Of a DNA stretch of 64,000 bases, positions 36,075-44,761 are shown in pieces; positions within the stretch are counted from its first letter, which is position 1; every line of letters begins with the position of its first letter. A model generated the notes under the pieces. It was not told the origin of the DNA and did no database searches. It worked only from the letters and a program-made list of their open reading frames with translations. Location: assembly GCA_963834515.1 (NCBI GenBank), contig CAWICB010000001.1:496001-560000 (forward strand). The letters are read 5' to 3'. A program made the position numbers and the translations under genes. Source of the stretch: RYN-230 sp963834515. GTDB lineage: Bacteria > Actinomycetota > Actinomycetes > Streptosporangiales > Streptosporangiaceae.

Positions 36075-36858
36075 ATGCTGCATCAGGTGGCCGACGGCGT
36101 CTGGGTCCGGCAGAGCGAGTGGGTCTGGAGCAATGCCATCGTGGTGCGCGGGGTGGGTGGGTTGATCCTGGTCGATCCCGGCATCGATGGTTCCGATCTG
36201 AACCAGCTCGCCGATGACGTGGACCGGCTCGGCATTCCGGTGGTCGCCGGGTTCTCCACCCATCCCCACTGGGACCACCCGCTCTGGCATTTCCGGTTCG
36301 GCGACGTGCCGCGCTACGCCACCCCCGCTGGCGCCCACGCTGCCAGTGATGCCCGGGAGCGGGGGACGAGGATGGCGGCGGAGAGCGCGTCGGGCATCCC
36401 TCTCGAGCTGTTCGGACTCGTCACCCCGCTGCCCGCGGACGGCGGGCCCGTGCCGGGCGAGATCGTTGAGCATCAGGCGCACGCGATCGGCCACGCCGCG
36501 GTCCTCCTCGCGGACCGTGGCGTCCTGCTCGCCGGGGACATGCTCTCCGACGTCTTGATCCCGCTCCTCGACCCTCGCCTTGATCCCGCTCCTCGACCCT
36601 CGCCGCCCCGATCAGGTGGGCGCCTATGAGACGGCACTCGACCGGCTGGGTGAGGCTGCCAGGCACGTCGATGTCCTGGTCCCCGGCCACGGGGCCGTTG
36701 CCGAGGGTCCCGAGGTGGCGGCCCGCCTTGCTGCCGATCATGCCTACATCGAGGCGCTGCGGCGAGGAGAGGAACCGGTCGACGCGCGTCTGGGTCGAGA
36801 GTGGCTCTCCGGCCCCCACCAGTCGAACCTGGAGCAGGCCCGACACTCATCCGGATGA
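36075..36858 (+). pseudogene. Metallo-beta-lactamase-fold hydrolase broken by a 25-bp duplication
   Basis: The metal motif HPHWDH (HxHxDH) is present at about residue 60, with a later GHAAVLLADRGVLLAGDML strand and VDVLVPGHGAV supplying further metal ligands. The reading frame is shifted near 36.58 kb by an exact tandem duplication of 25 bases. Removing one copy gives 252 residues reading DVLIPLLDPRRPDQVGAYE without interruption. As it stands, translation ends soon after the duplication at 36629. Family members hydrolyse thioesters, lactones or other esters; the substrate is not evident. Confidence 0.85.
36554..36603. repeat. Exact 25-bp tandem duplication
   Basis: Two identical copies of a 25-base unit beginning cttgatcccgctcctcgacc sit head to tail (36554-36578 and 36579-36603). 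Since 25 is not a multiple of three, copy number switches the host gene off (two copies) or on (one copy). Confidence 0.97.
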
Positions 36859-36882
36859 ACGTCGGCGTCATCGCGCTCATGG

Positions 36883-37019
36883 TCACCACCCGCTCGTGGC
36901 CCGCACAGCGGTCAGGAGCGCCCGTCCGGGACCCGCTCTGGCGGAGACCGCGGTGGTCTCGAGCTTGGCGTGCCCGAGGAGTTGCTGGACGGCAATCAGG
37001 TCCCACGCGGACAGGCCGG
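36883..37019 (-). pseudogene. C-terminal fragment of a tyrosine recombinase
   Basis: The minus strand directly after the group II intron reads LSAWDLIAVQQLLGHAKLET then TAVSARAG. This is the LLGHxxxxTTxxY segment at the end of integrases. The catalytic Tyr position is Ser (one base change) and everything upstream is absent, so this is a dead remnant. The upstream side of the intron does not continue the gene. Confidence 0.6.
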
Positions 37020-39423
37020 GTAGGCCGGGCGCATTGCTGTGCCCGGCCCCCCTCAGAACTGGACGTGCACGATTTTCATGCATCCGGCTCAAGCAAGCCC
37101 CGTGGGCTCGCTGGCGGGCAGAAGTGCCGGGCCTGTGCCTTTGGCGTGTTGCCGCTGGCAATGAGCGTGCAGGAGGCGGAGTTTAGCCTCGCCGGGCGTG
37201 CCGTCCGCGTTGGGCGATGATCGCGTTGCGGGTCATCGCTTTGCGGGTTACCGTCAGCCATTGTTCCCACTCGTGCGGGCTTTGCGGCGGGCGGTCGGCG
37301 TCGAGGAGTAGTTCCCCGCACGATGGGCAGCGGCCGCGCTGGGACTCCAGAAGCCGCAAGCTGGCGATGCCCATCGGCCGGGGTATTCCCCTGCGCCGCC
37401 GGTCGGCCCAGTAGCTGGCCAGGGCGGGGTCGTCGGTGGGCGAGTTGCCCCGGACCATCTGGTGCCTGACGATTTTCGTCCAGGCGAACCGGAGCATGTA
37501 GGCGCCGCTGGCGCGGTCGCCGAATACCCACTGGTCTTGCCGGGACGTGCAGAACTTGCCGAAGCAGCGGCGGACGATCCACCGGATCGGCTTGTTCGGG
37601 TGGCTATGCTTGGCCCACTTGCAGGTGAGCTTCCACAGGTAGTGATCCAGCGCGGCGAATACCTCGCTGGACACCGCTGTCTGGTAGTAGGCGGCCCAGC
37701 CCCGGATGATGGGGTTGAGCCGGGCGATGACCGCCTGCGCATTGGCCCCGCGCAGGGACCGCATTTCGGTGCGCAGCCGTTCCCGGATCCGCTTGATGGC
37801 CGCCTTGGACTGGGCTTGATCAGCAGCTTGCCGTGGTAGCGGCGGACGTTGAAACCCAGGAAGTCGAAGCCTTCATCGAGGGTGACGATGCGCGTCTTGT
37901 CCTCGTTGAAGGCCAGGCCCCTGGGCGCCAGCCATGCGGCGAGCCGGGCCTTGACCTGCTCGGCTTGCTGCCTGGTGTGGCAGAAGGCGACGAGGTCGTC
38001 GGCGTACCTGACCAGCACCGGGGAGCCCGCTGCGGCGAGTGCGGCATCGCTGCCGCCGCGCTGGTAGCGGACCCCGGCGGCACTCTCCATCCCGTGCAGG
38101 GCCACGTTCAGCAGCAGCGGGCTGATCACCCCGCCCTGGGGAGTTCCCTCCCCGGCCGGGGTGAGCCGGCCTTCCTCAACCACGCCAGCCCGCAGCCATC
38201 CGGCGATCAGTTCCCTGGCCGGGAATGTGCCGGGCTGGCTGAGGAGATGATCATGGCCGATCCGGCCGGACGCCGCCGCCAGGTCCGCGTCGAGTACCCA
38301 GGGCCGGCGCGGGGCGGCACCGCCGCCGCCCTTGCCCGCCTGGAAGATGGCCTCGATCGCGTCATGGCAGCCCCGGCCGGGCCGGAAGCCATATGACTTC
38401 GGCTCGAACCGTGCTTCCCACTCCGGTTCCAGCGCGTTCGCCGTCACGGCTTGCAGCGCCCTGTCGGCGATCACCGGGATACCGAGGGGGCGCCGCTTCC
38501 CAGCAGCACCCCGCTTGGGGATATACACCCGCCTGACCGGGCGGGCCACCCACGGTCCGGCCCGGTGCTGCACCCAGCCGGCCAGGTCACCCTTAGCCTG
38601 CGGGGTTAGCGCCACCTTCCCGTCGATACCCGCGGTCATGCGGCCAGCGTTGAGTTCCGTGACCCGCCGCACGCTGACCAGCGTGTTCGAGCGGGACCGG
38701 AGCATCAGCTTCTGCAGGTTGCGGACCCGTTTCAGGTCCCCCGCCTGCGACGCCGTGAAGATCGGCTGCCGCAGCCGCCGTACGTTCTCCTCAGCCGGGA
38801 GCCAGCTCACGCTCTCCCAGCACCAGGGCCCGTCCTCCGGTCCGTTCACCACACTCGTGGCGCCTAACTTGCCCTTCGGTTCCAGCGTCTTTGCCATCGT
38901 CATTCCTCACGGGCTCACCTGACCCGCGTCAGCGCCCTTTCAGGCCCGGGCAGCAGCCCGGTATCCGGCCAGTTATCCAGGACGGCCAGCGGAGGGCCAG
39001 CCACCACATCCCGGTTTCCTGCTGCCTTTCGGCTGCCGGCATTCGCTTGCCGGGTCATCCTGTTCCCGCACGGGAGCTGGGCCTTCCTTACGGTCGGCTT
39101 ACCGGGCCATGCGCCCGGACCCGTACGGGGTTTCCACGTTCCGCACCTTGGAGATACGGCCGGGCTGGGTGCCTCCTCTACCCCGGGGACGGCGGTGCTC
39201 TCCCTGACCGGATGCCGTGCCCGGCCAGCGCCTGCCGCATCGCAGCGGCCAGTCCCTGCACCCCACACCTGCATCCCACCAGCGGGGCTACGCATCACGG
39301 GGCATCAACGGAGGTTCACGCGATTCACCCGTCCGGCCTGCCCCTCGCCTGTAATCCCCGGATGGGACGGGAACCCTCGGGCTTTCCCCTGAGCTTCACA
39401 CCCCGCCGTTACCGGCGGCGCAC
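37020..39423 (-). mobile_element. Bacterial group II intron with its reverse-transcriptase gene
   Basis: On the minus strand the element begins GTGCGCC (5' end at 39423), contains the intron-encoded protein in its 3' half, and ends with domain V (37055-37090). Domain V reads GAGCCGGATGCATGAAAATC and closes with a GTTCT arm. Domain VI follows, and the intron ends CTAC at 37020. The total is about 2.4 kb, normal for this class. The ends are inferred from the consensus 5' GUGYG and 3' AY rules and from domain V. It is ribozyme-complete by eye but its protein gene is frameshifted. Confidence 0.75.
37183..38897 (-). pseudogene. ltrA: Group II intron reverse transcriptase/maturase, frameshifted
   Basis: Reverse-transcriptase blocks are clear: VYIPKRGAAGKRRPLGIPVI, ALEPEWEARFEPKSYGFRPGRG, GTPQGGVISPLLLNVALHGM and the catalytic VRYADDLVAF. 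A GIIM maturase domain follows (LNPIIRGWAAYYQTAV, WIVRRCFGK) with an HNH-like end (GRCPSCGELLLD). Motif A reads DADLAAASGRI, where FD is more usual than SG. Coding changes frame near 37815 after KLLIKPS; one added base gives 571 residues. ATG 38897 follows a GAGGA box. The protein normally splices the intron and reverse-transcribes it into new DNA sites. Confidence 0.85.
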
Positions 39424-39838
39424 GTCAGGGCGGGGCCGGGCGTGAGCACGCGCCCAGAACTACGCGACCGACATGATCGGCCCTCCAATCCGCGAGTTCC
39501 CTCGCAAGGTGCGACCTCGTGTCGCAACGGCATGAGCGTGCGTTTCGCTCCGGCGGCCAGCGCATAAGCATGCAGGCAGGTCGCCGTTCGCCGTTGCCGA
39601 CGGCGCGAGAGTCCTCTTGATGACGGCGCGCACGTAGCCGCCGTTAGGGCACGGCGCTTCGCTCGTCGGCCATGCCGGGCGGCGCCGCACCGAACTGGGC
39701 GTTTCGGGCGGTTGCTGGCCGGCGCGTGAGGGCGATCGGCTGCTGCAGCGCCGGGATCGTCATCGTGGTGCCTGTGCTTTGCTGCTCCTTTACTGCGCCG
39801 GCTGGGGGTGTCACCCTGGACCGGTGAGGCCGAGGATC
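39424..39838. other. Gap between intron and hydrolase-LuxR gene
   Basis: No gene is evident in these 415 bases. They hold the 5' exon side of the group II intron and the presumed promoter of the following operon. No clear hairpin or operator was found. Confidence 0.5.
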
Positions 39839-40834
39839 ATGTACTGCAGCACGCCTGCGGGGCGCGTCGCGTACTCGACGTCGGGCGCTGGGCCACCGCT
39901 GTTGTTCGACTCGGGCTGGGTTTCCCATCTGCGCGGGCAGCTGGAGCTGTTTGCCTTTGGCAGCTTCGTCGAGCGGCTGGCGGGGCGATTCACCGTGATC
40001 CGATACGACAGGCCCGGGTGCGGCCTGTCCGACAGGGACGGGATAGATCTGTCGTTCGATGGGCAGGTGGCCGCAGCGCTGGCGGTGGCCGACGCGGTGG
40101 GCGCCGACCGTTTCGGCCTGTTCGGGGCCTCGCAGGGCGGTCAGCTGGCCGCCGCGATCGCGGCGCGGTACCCGGACCGGGTCAACGCGCTGGTGCTATA
40201 CGGGATGTGCGCCAGCGGCAGCGATCTGGCGCCTGCCGAGGTCCGGGACTCGGTCGTGGCGCTGGTGCGGGCCCACTGGGGCCTGGGGCTGAAGGCGCTG
40301 GCCGGGGCCTTCGTCACCGACCCCACCGTCGAGGAGCTGGAGGCATTCACCCGGTTTCAGCGGGCCAGCGCCTCGGCCGCGGTGGCCGCCCGGCTGCTCG
40401 ACGTCTACTACGCCACCGACATCAGGGCCCTGCTCCCGGCGATCCGGGCGCACACGGCGGTGCTGCACCGCGAGGCAGACAAGGGCACCAGGTTCGAGCT
40501 GGGGCGGGAGGTCGCCGCGCTGATCCCGGGGGCGACGCTGATCCCGCTGCCTGGTTCGAGCCACCTGTTCTACCACGGCGACTGGCCGACGGTCCTGGAT
40601 GCGTTGCTCGGCTTCTTGTGCGAGCCCGCGATCGCGGGGCCGCGGCTGACCGGCCGTGAGCTCGAGGTAGCCGGGCTGGTCGCCGAGGGGCTGACCAACC
40701 AGGCCATCGCCCGGCGGCTGTCGGTCGCGCCGCGGACCGCTGAGGCGCACGTGGAGAACATCCGGCGCAAGCTGCAGGTGCACTCGCGGGCCCAGATCGC
40801 GGCGTGGGTGACCGAGCACCGGCTCCGCACCTGA
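39839..40834 (+). CDS. Alpha/beta hydrolase fused to a C-terminal LuxR HTH domain
   Basis: Residues 1-265 form an alpha/beta hydrolase: YDRPGCGLSDRDG, nucleophile elbow GASQGGQ (GxSxG), and a final His in GSSHLFYHGDW. Residues about 268-330 are a LuxR-type HTH (LTGRELEVAGLVAEGLTNQAIARRLS, TAEAHVENIRRKLQVHSRAQI). Fusions of this kind are transcription factors whose hydrolase part probably senses or cleaves a ligand. ATG 39839 has GAGG upstream; the open frame reaches 39779. Two downstream genes on the same strand are likely targets. It gives 331 residues. Confidence 0.85.
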   Translation: MYCSTPAGRVAYSTSGAGPPLLFDSGWVSHLRGQLELFAFGSFVERLAGRFTVIRYDRPGCGLSDRDGIDLSFDGQVAAALAVADAVGADRFGLFGASQGGQLAAAIAARYPDRVNALVLYGMCASGSDLAPAEVRDSVVALVRAHWGLGLKALAGAFVTDPTVEELEAFTRFQRASASAAVAARLLDVYYATDIRALLPAIRAHTAVLHREADKGTRFELGREVAALIPGATLIPLPGSSHLFYHGDWPTVLDALLGFLCEPAIAGPRLTGRELEVAGLVAEGLTNQAIARRLSVAPRTAEAHVENIRRKLQVHSRAQIAAWVTEHRLRT

Positions 40835-40840
40835 GCGGCT

Positions 40841-40919
40841 CGGTAGTTCACCCGACGCATTCACGGGGGACGGCCGCCCCGGCCGGAGGGAACGGGAAAA
40901 TTGCCGGTAGTTCACCCGA
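40841..40919. promoter_or_regulatory. Two 15-bp direct repeats in front of the hotdog/LLM genes
   Basis: cggtagttcacccga occurs exactly at 40841-40855 and 40905-40919, 64 bases apart, in the 121-base gap upstream of the hotdog gene. The preceding gene encodes a LuxR-domain protein, so these are candidate binding sites for it or for another activator. Confidence 0.5.
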
Positions 40920-40955
40920 TAGCCGCCCCAGGCCGGGCGGTCTTAGCGTCGAGGT

Positions 40956-41771
40956 ATGACACACGCCACCAGGCCGACCCGCCCTCTGGCGGCCGCCGAG
41001 CGCCCGCAGCCGGCCGCGATGCCCGCGCTGACTATCCCGTCCCGCTTCTGCGGCCCCCCGGGCAGCGGCAACGGCGGCTACGTCTGCGGACGCATCGCCG
41101 CGTACCTCGATGGCCAGGTGACAGTCACGCTGCGCCGGCCACCTCCGCTGGCCACGCCCATGGCCGTGGACCGGGGCGGCGAAAGCTCGGTCCGCATCCA
41201 CCACGGCCGCACCCTGATAGCCGAGGCGACCTCCTCGCCGGGCAGCCCGGCGCTGGAGATACCGGGCCCGGTCTCAATGGCGGAAGCTCGCGCGGCGGCC
41301 GGCCGCGCGCGCTACTACTCCGATCCGGTCTTCCCTGCCTGCTTCGTCTGCGGGACGGACCGCCAGCTAGGGGACGGGCTGCGGATCTTCCCCGGACCTG
41401 TGGCTTGCAGGCCGCTGTGGGCGGCGCCGTGGACACCGGATCCCTCGGTCACCGACGCCAGCGGGAGGGTCCGGCCGGAGGTGGTCTGGGCGGCGCTGGA
41501 TTGTCCCAGCGGGATCGCCGCGGCTGAGGACGCCGACCTGGCCCAGGACACTGCGATCCTGCTCGGCCAGATGACGGCCAGCCTGGCGGTGCTGCCTGTG
41601 GCCGACGACCAGTACCGGGTGATCGCCTGGCCGGGCGGGCGTGACGGGCGCAAGCTCACCGCCGGGGCGGCGCTGCTCGGGCCCGGCGGCCAGGTGCTCG
41701 CCGCGGCCAGGGCCGTGTGGCTGACCATGCCGCGCCCGGTTCTGGCGTTGGCCGCTGAGGGAGCGTCGTGA
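40956..41771 (+). CDS. Thioesterase-like (hotdog-fold) protein
   Basis: The 271-residue protein looks like a double-hotdog acyl-CoA thioesterase-like protein: FCGPPGSGNGGYVCGRIAAYLDGQVTVTLRRPPPLATPM, then DPVFPACFVCGTDR, WAALDCPSGIAA and the second half VADDQYRVIAWPGGRDGRKL. The CFVCG motif is typical of this actinobacterial group. Its stop overlaps the GTG start of the next gene (GTGA), so they are translationally coupled. The real substrate is unknown. Confidence 0.75.
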   Translation: MTHATRPTRPLAAAERPQPAAMPALTIPSRFCGPPGSGNGGYVCGRIAAYLDGQVTVTLRRPPPLATPMAVDRGGESSVRIHHGRTLIAEATSSPGSPALEIPGPVSMAEARAAAGRARYYSDPVFPACFVCGTDRQLGDGLRIFPGPVACRPLWAAPWTPDPSVTDASGRVRPEVVWAALDCPSGIAAAEDADLAQDTAILLGQMTASLAVLPVADDQYRVIAWPGGRDGRKLTAGAALLGPGGQVLAAARAVWLTMPRPVLALAAEGAS

Positions 41772-42841
41772 CCTCGCGACGGCGCGGCGTCGGGCTCACG
41801 CCGATGGAGACCCGGCGGGATGTCATCGTCCGGACCGCGGTGCTCGCCGACGAGCTGGGGTATGAGATCTTCGCGGTGCCCGAGGGCTGGGGACTGGACT
41901 CGACCCCGGTGCTGACCGAGATCGCGCTGCGCACTGCCAGGATTCACCTTCTCTCTGGCGTCCTGTCGGTCTGGGGACGCACCCCGGCCACGCTAGCGAT
42001 GACCGCCGCCACTCTGTACCAGGTCTGCGGCGGGCGTTACCTGCTGGGCCTGGGCACCAGCACCAAAGCGCTGGCGGAGGGGTTCCACGACACCGCATTC
42101 GAGCACCCCGCCGCCAAGCTGCGCGACGCCGTGACCAAGGTCCGTGCGCTGCTGGCCGGGCAGCCCGCCCAGCTCGGCCAGGCCCCGGCCGCGCGCCCGC
42201 TGCGCCTAGGCCAGCCGCCCGCCCCCGACCTGCCCATCTGGGTCGCCGCGCTGGGCCATCACACCACCCGGGTCGCCGCCGAACTCGGCGACGGCTGGAT
42301 CCCTGCGCTGGTGGCCCGGGACCGCCTCCCCGGCTGGGCGGCCCAGCTCAAGCAGCTGCGCGACGCCGCCGCCCCGAACGCGCGACCCCTCACGGTGGCG
42401 GCCGGGCCCATCACCGCCGCTGACGAGAACGCCGGCGCGGCCCGCGACATCGCCGCAGCCTGCACCGCCTGGTACCTGGGCGCGATGGGCGAGGTCTACG
42501 CCCGGTCCATGTCCGGCCAGGGCTATGCCGCCGAGGTCCAAGCGATCATCGCCGCGAACCCGCGCCCCAGCCCACGAGGAGGGACCATTCCACCCAGCGC
42601 CCAGGTCATCCTCGACCAGCTCGCCGCCTACGGAAACTGCGATCAGGTCCGCGAGCAACTCCAGCCCTGGGATCACGCGGCCGACATCGTCACCATCCTG
42701 CTGCCACCAGGCATGCCCTGGCCCAACATCGAAGCGACCCTCCTGGCCGCAGCACCAAGCGCCCGGCCGGTGCGCCCTAGGAGCCTGTCCGCCGCCGCAG
42801 CCGGTCAGGGCACTCCCAAGGTGGCGGCCGAACATCTTTAG
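41768..42841 (+). CDS. LLM-class F420/FMN-dependent oxidoreductase (luciferase-like)
   Basis: The 357-residue TIM-barrel protein has luciferase-like monooxygenase features: ETRRDVIVRTAVLADELGYEIFAVPEGWGLD, LTEIALRTARIHLLSGVLSVWGRTPATLAMTAATL, GRYLLGLGTSTKALAEGFH and LPIWVAALGHHTTRVAAELGDGWIP. Actinobacterial members often use coenzyme F420. It starts at GTG 41768 inside the end of the hotdog gene. With the hydrolase-LuxR and hotdog genes it may form a small catabolic or detoxification operon. Confidence 0.85.
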   Translation: MTSRRRGVGLTPMETRRDVIVRTAVLADELGYEIFAVPEGWGLDSTPVLTEIALRTARIHLLSGVLSVWGRTPATLAMTAATLYQVCGGRYLLGLGTSTKALAEGFHDTAFEHPAAKLRDAVTKVRALLAGQPAQLGQAPAARPLRLGQPPAPDLPIWVAALGHHTTRVAAELGDGWIPALVARDRLPGWAAQLKQLRDAAAPNARPLTVAAGPITAADENAGAARDIAAACTAWYLGAMGEVYARSMSGQGYAAEVQAIIAANPRPSPRGGTIPPSAQVILDQLAAYGNCDQVREQLQPWDHAADIVTILLPPGMPWPNIEATLLAAAPSARPVRPRSLSAAAAGQGTPKVAAEHL

Positions 42842-43541
42842 GTAGCGCGGCACGCAGGACAATGCTGAGTAACTAAAGATCTGCTCCCTCCTCTCCGTCC
42901 AGCCCATACACGCTGTCCGACGTGCCGAATCGGCAGGGAGGATGTGGACGGTTCATGCACCTACGGCCGGACTTTCGCCCGGCCGAGGCGGCCGACTCTG
43001 TGACGAGTAATCATGCTGGGCTACGTATAAGCATGCATCCAGGCAACACTCGGTCATCGGCAGATCAGGGCGTACCCGTGCTGGGCGCTCTCCGGCGATT
43101 AGGTCCCCCTGACTCTGTGGCCCTGCCTGTTCCGCGGTGTCCTTCGGCTCGGCGAGACTCCTGGCCTGCCGCCGGTGACTTCCTGTGACGTGCAGATAAG
43201 GGCACTGGTTCAAATTCTTCCAGGCGGTAGGGAAGCGCCTGCTCAGCGTGGATTTCGGGCCCTGGGGTGGGCGAGATGAGAAAGATCGTCTGACCGTGTC
43301 TTGACCGTCGGAGTGGACGTGGCTGGCCGGCATGCAGCCCACGGGCCGGGCCGCAATGGCAGGCCCGGCGCGGGCGGGGACCTGCCGCTGGTACGGCAGA
43401 GACCCGCAGCGGCCACTGCCCGGCTGTGGACGCGATGACCGGAGCGGTCGTAGATGCCGCAGGCCGGGGCAAGATCTGGATCAGCGTTTGCCGGCAGCCT
43501 GCGGGGTGCGCCTACGGACCAGTGAACCTGGGGGATTTCAG
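42842..43541. other. Right end of the island, including arm-type repeat 43291-43310
   Basis: No gene is supported in these 700 bases. At 43291 and 43302 two tgaccgt copies with an 11-base period repeat the motif found inside the left end, within a stretch matching aagatc..ctgaccgt...ttgaccgtcg. Its distance to the core is 232 bases, against 58 at the left end. Confidence 0.5.
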
Positions 43542-43585
43542 ATGGTAAGGAGAAGGTCTACGGTTCGATTCCGTAAGGGGGCTCC
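43542..43585 (+). repeat. attR: 44-bp copy of the tRNA-Thr 3' end
   Basis: Identical to 18229-18272. Only the anticodon loop to the 3' end is present; the 5' half of a tRNA is absent, so this is an attachment site and not a tRNA gene. Confidence 0.92.
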
Positions 43586-43630
43586 AGGTCATGAATGCTT
43601 TTCGAATATGGAACCGAGTACCCTCTTCGA

Positions 43631-43657
43631 TTGAGTGGCATTTGAGTGGCAAATGCC
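43631..43657. other. 11-bp-period repeat and palindrome just outside attR
   Basis: ttgagtggc occurs at 43631 and 43642, and GGCATTT-gagtggc-AAATGCC (43637-43657) forms a palindrome. The layout (two direct copies, 11-base period, 46 bases after the core) copies that of the arm repeats inside attL, with a different sequence. It may be the arm site of a second element sharing this tRNA core. The remainder of 43586-44761 shows no gene I can support. Confidence 0.4.
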
Positions 43658-44761
43658 GCACAAGGCAGGTACTCGTGACCTGGGAGTTCGCCCACAGTAG
43701 GGCCGGTACAGCGGTTCCCGTCTGGGGAACAGGTTCTGGATTAGGCTCGACGAAAGCATGAGCCATGCCGTGGCCTGTGAATCGGGGCCTGACGTGCCCT
43801 GGGTTTCAAGTTTGGCCCGGGCCGCACTGGCCGTCCTGGCGGTCCCGATCCGCTCTCAGGAGCCGAGCGTGCCGGCCAGGACCGCGCGTTGCTGACGGCT
43901 GGGCTCGGCGCCCGGGCCCGCGGGTGTTGGTGCGGCGCTCGGCCTGCCTGGTGCGCTGCGTTGTTCAGGCGCGGGGTTGCGCCGTGGCACGGCCCTGCGC
44001 GCCGGTCGGCGTCCCGCTGCGCCACGTGAGGAACCAGGCGCGGCGCACGGCACGTGGCCAGGCGCCGGCCGCCAGGTAGCTCCCCCCAGGGCTTTGACGC
44101 TGTCGATGCCAGGTCCTCGCCGCCGATGGCTGGGCGGCGCACCGCCGCGCGGCTCGCACCGTGCCGGAGCCCTTGCCGCCAGTCCGGTGAATACGAGCGG
44201 TAGGCGCAGCCGACCCGTAGATAGGCCGGGACCACGTGCATCCTCCCTGCCGAGTATTTGCCCAGGCAGGTGCGGGTTGGAGTCCGGGCAGCGGCGCGCA
44301 GATCATCTGGTTCTGGTTAGGCGCGTAGGGCCGTGTCCAGGCAGGTCTCGCGGGAGGCTCCGCGGGGTTCACGGATGTTCACCACGCAGGAAAAGGCACA
44401 CAAAACAGCCGCCGGCGGCCAAAGCGAAGACGGCCAAACCCGGGCTTGTTATAACGGCGGCACTGTGCGCCCCGCTCGAGGCTTGGGATGATTACGCAGC
44501 GTTGTACAGGGCGTCCCACCGTCACTTTCCTGCCGACTATGAACTGGTCACGTGGTTGACTTTCGTAGGGTTCAGTTCGCCCAGATCAGCCGGATCTGGA
44601 TGCTCACACAGCGGTAGGCAGCGATCACGTTAGGGCCAGCGGCTTGATCATGGGGACGCTGGCGCGATTGGCGCTTCACCGAAGATTCGGGGCCAGCGAG
44701 GCGCGATGCCCTCGGGCCGGCCGTCCATACTATTTCCAGTGACTTGCCTGAGGGGGCGGCC

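Larger units (their letters stand above)
18229..43585. mobile_element. 25.4-kb genomic island integrated in tRNA-Thr
   Basis: Identical 44-base repeats flank the segment. Just inside each end lies the same motif: two tgaccgt copies spaced 11 bases apart (18331 and 18342; 43291 and 43302). On circularisation these would sit on both sides of the core, as arm-type integrase sites do. The cargo includes a tyrosine recombinase (frameshifted), a group II intron and several broken genes, so the element is probably no longer mobile by itself. No replication or transfer genes are visible. Confidence 0.75.

Noticed and set aside
43542..43585. Second tRNA-Thr gene
   Set aside because: The acceptor 5' strand, D-arm and 5' anticodon stem are missing; only the attachment core is present.
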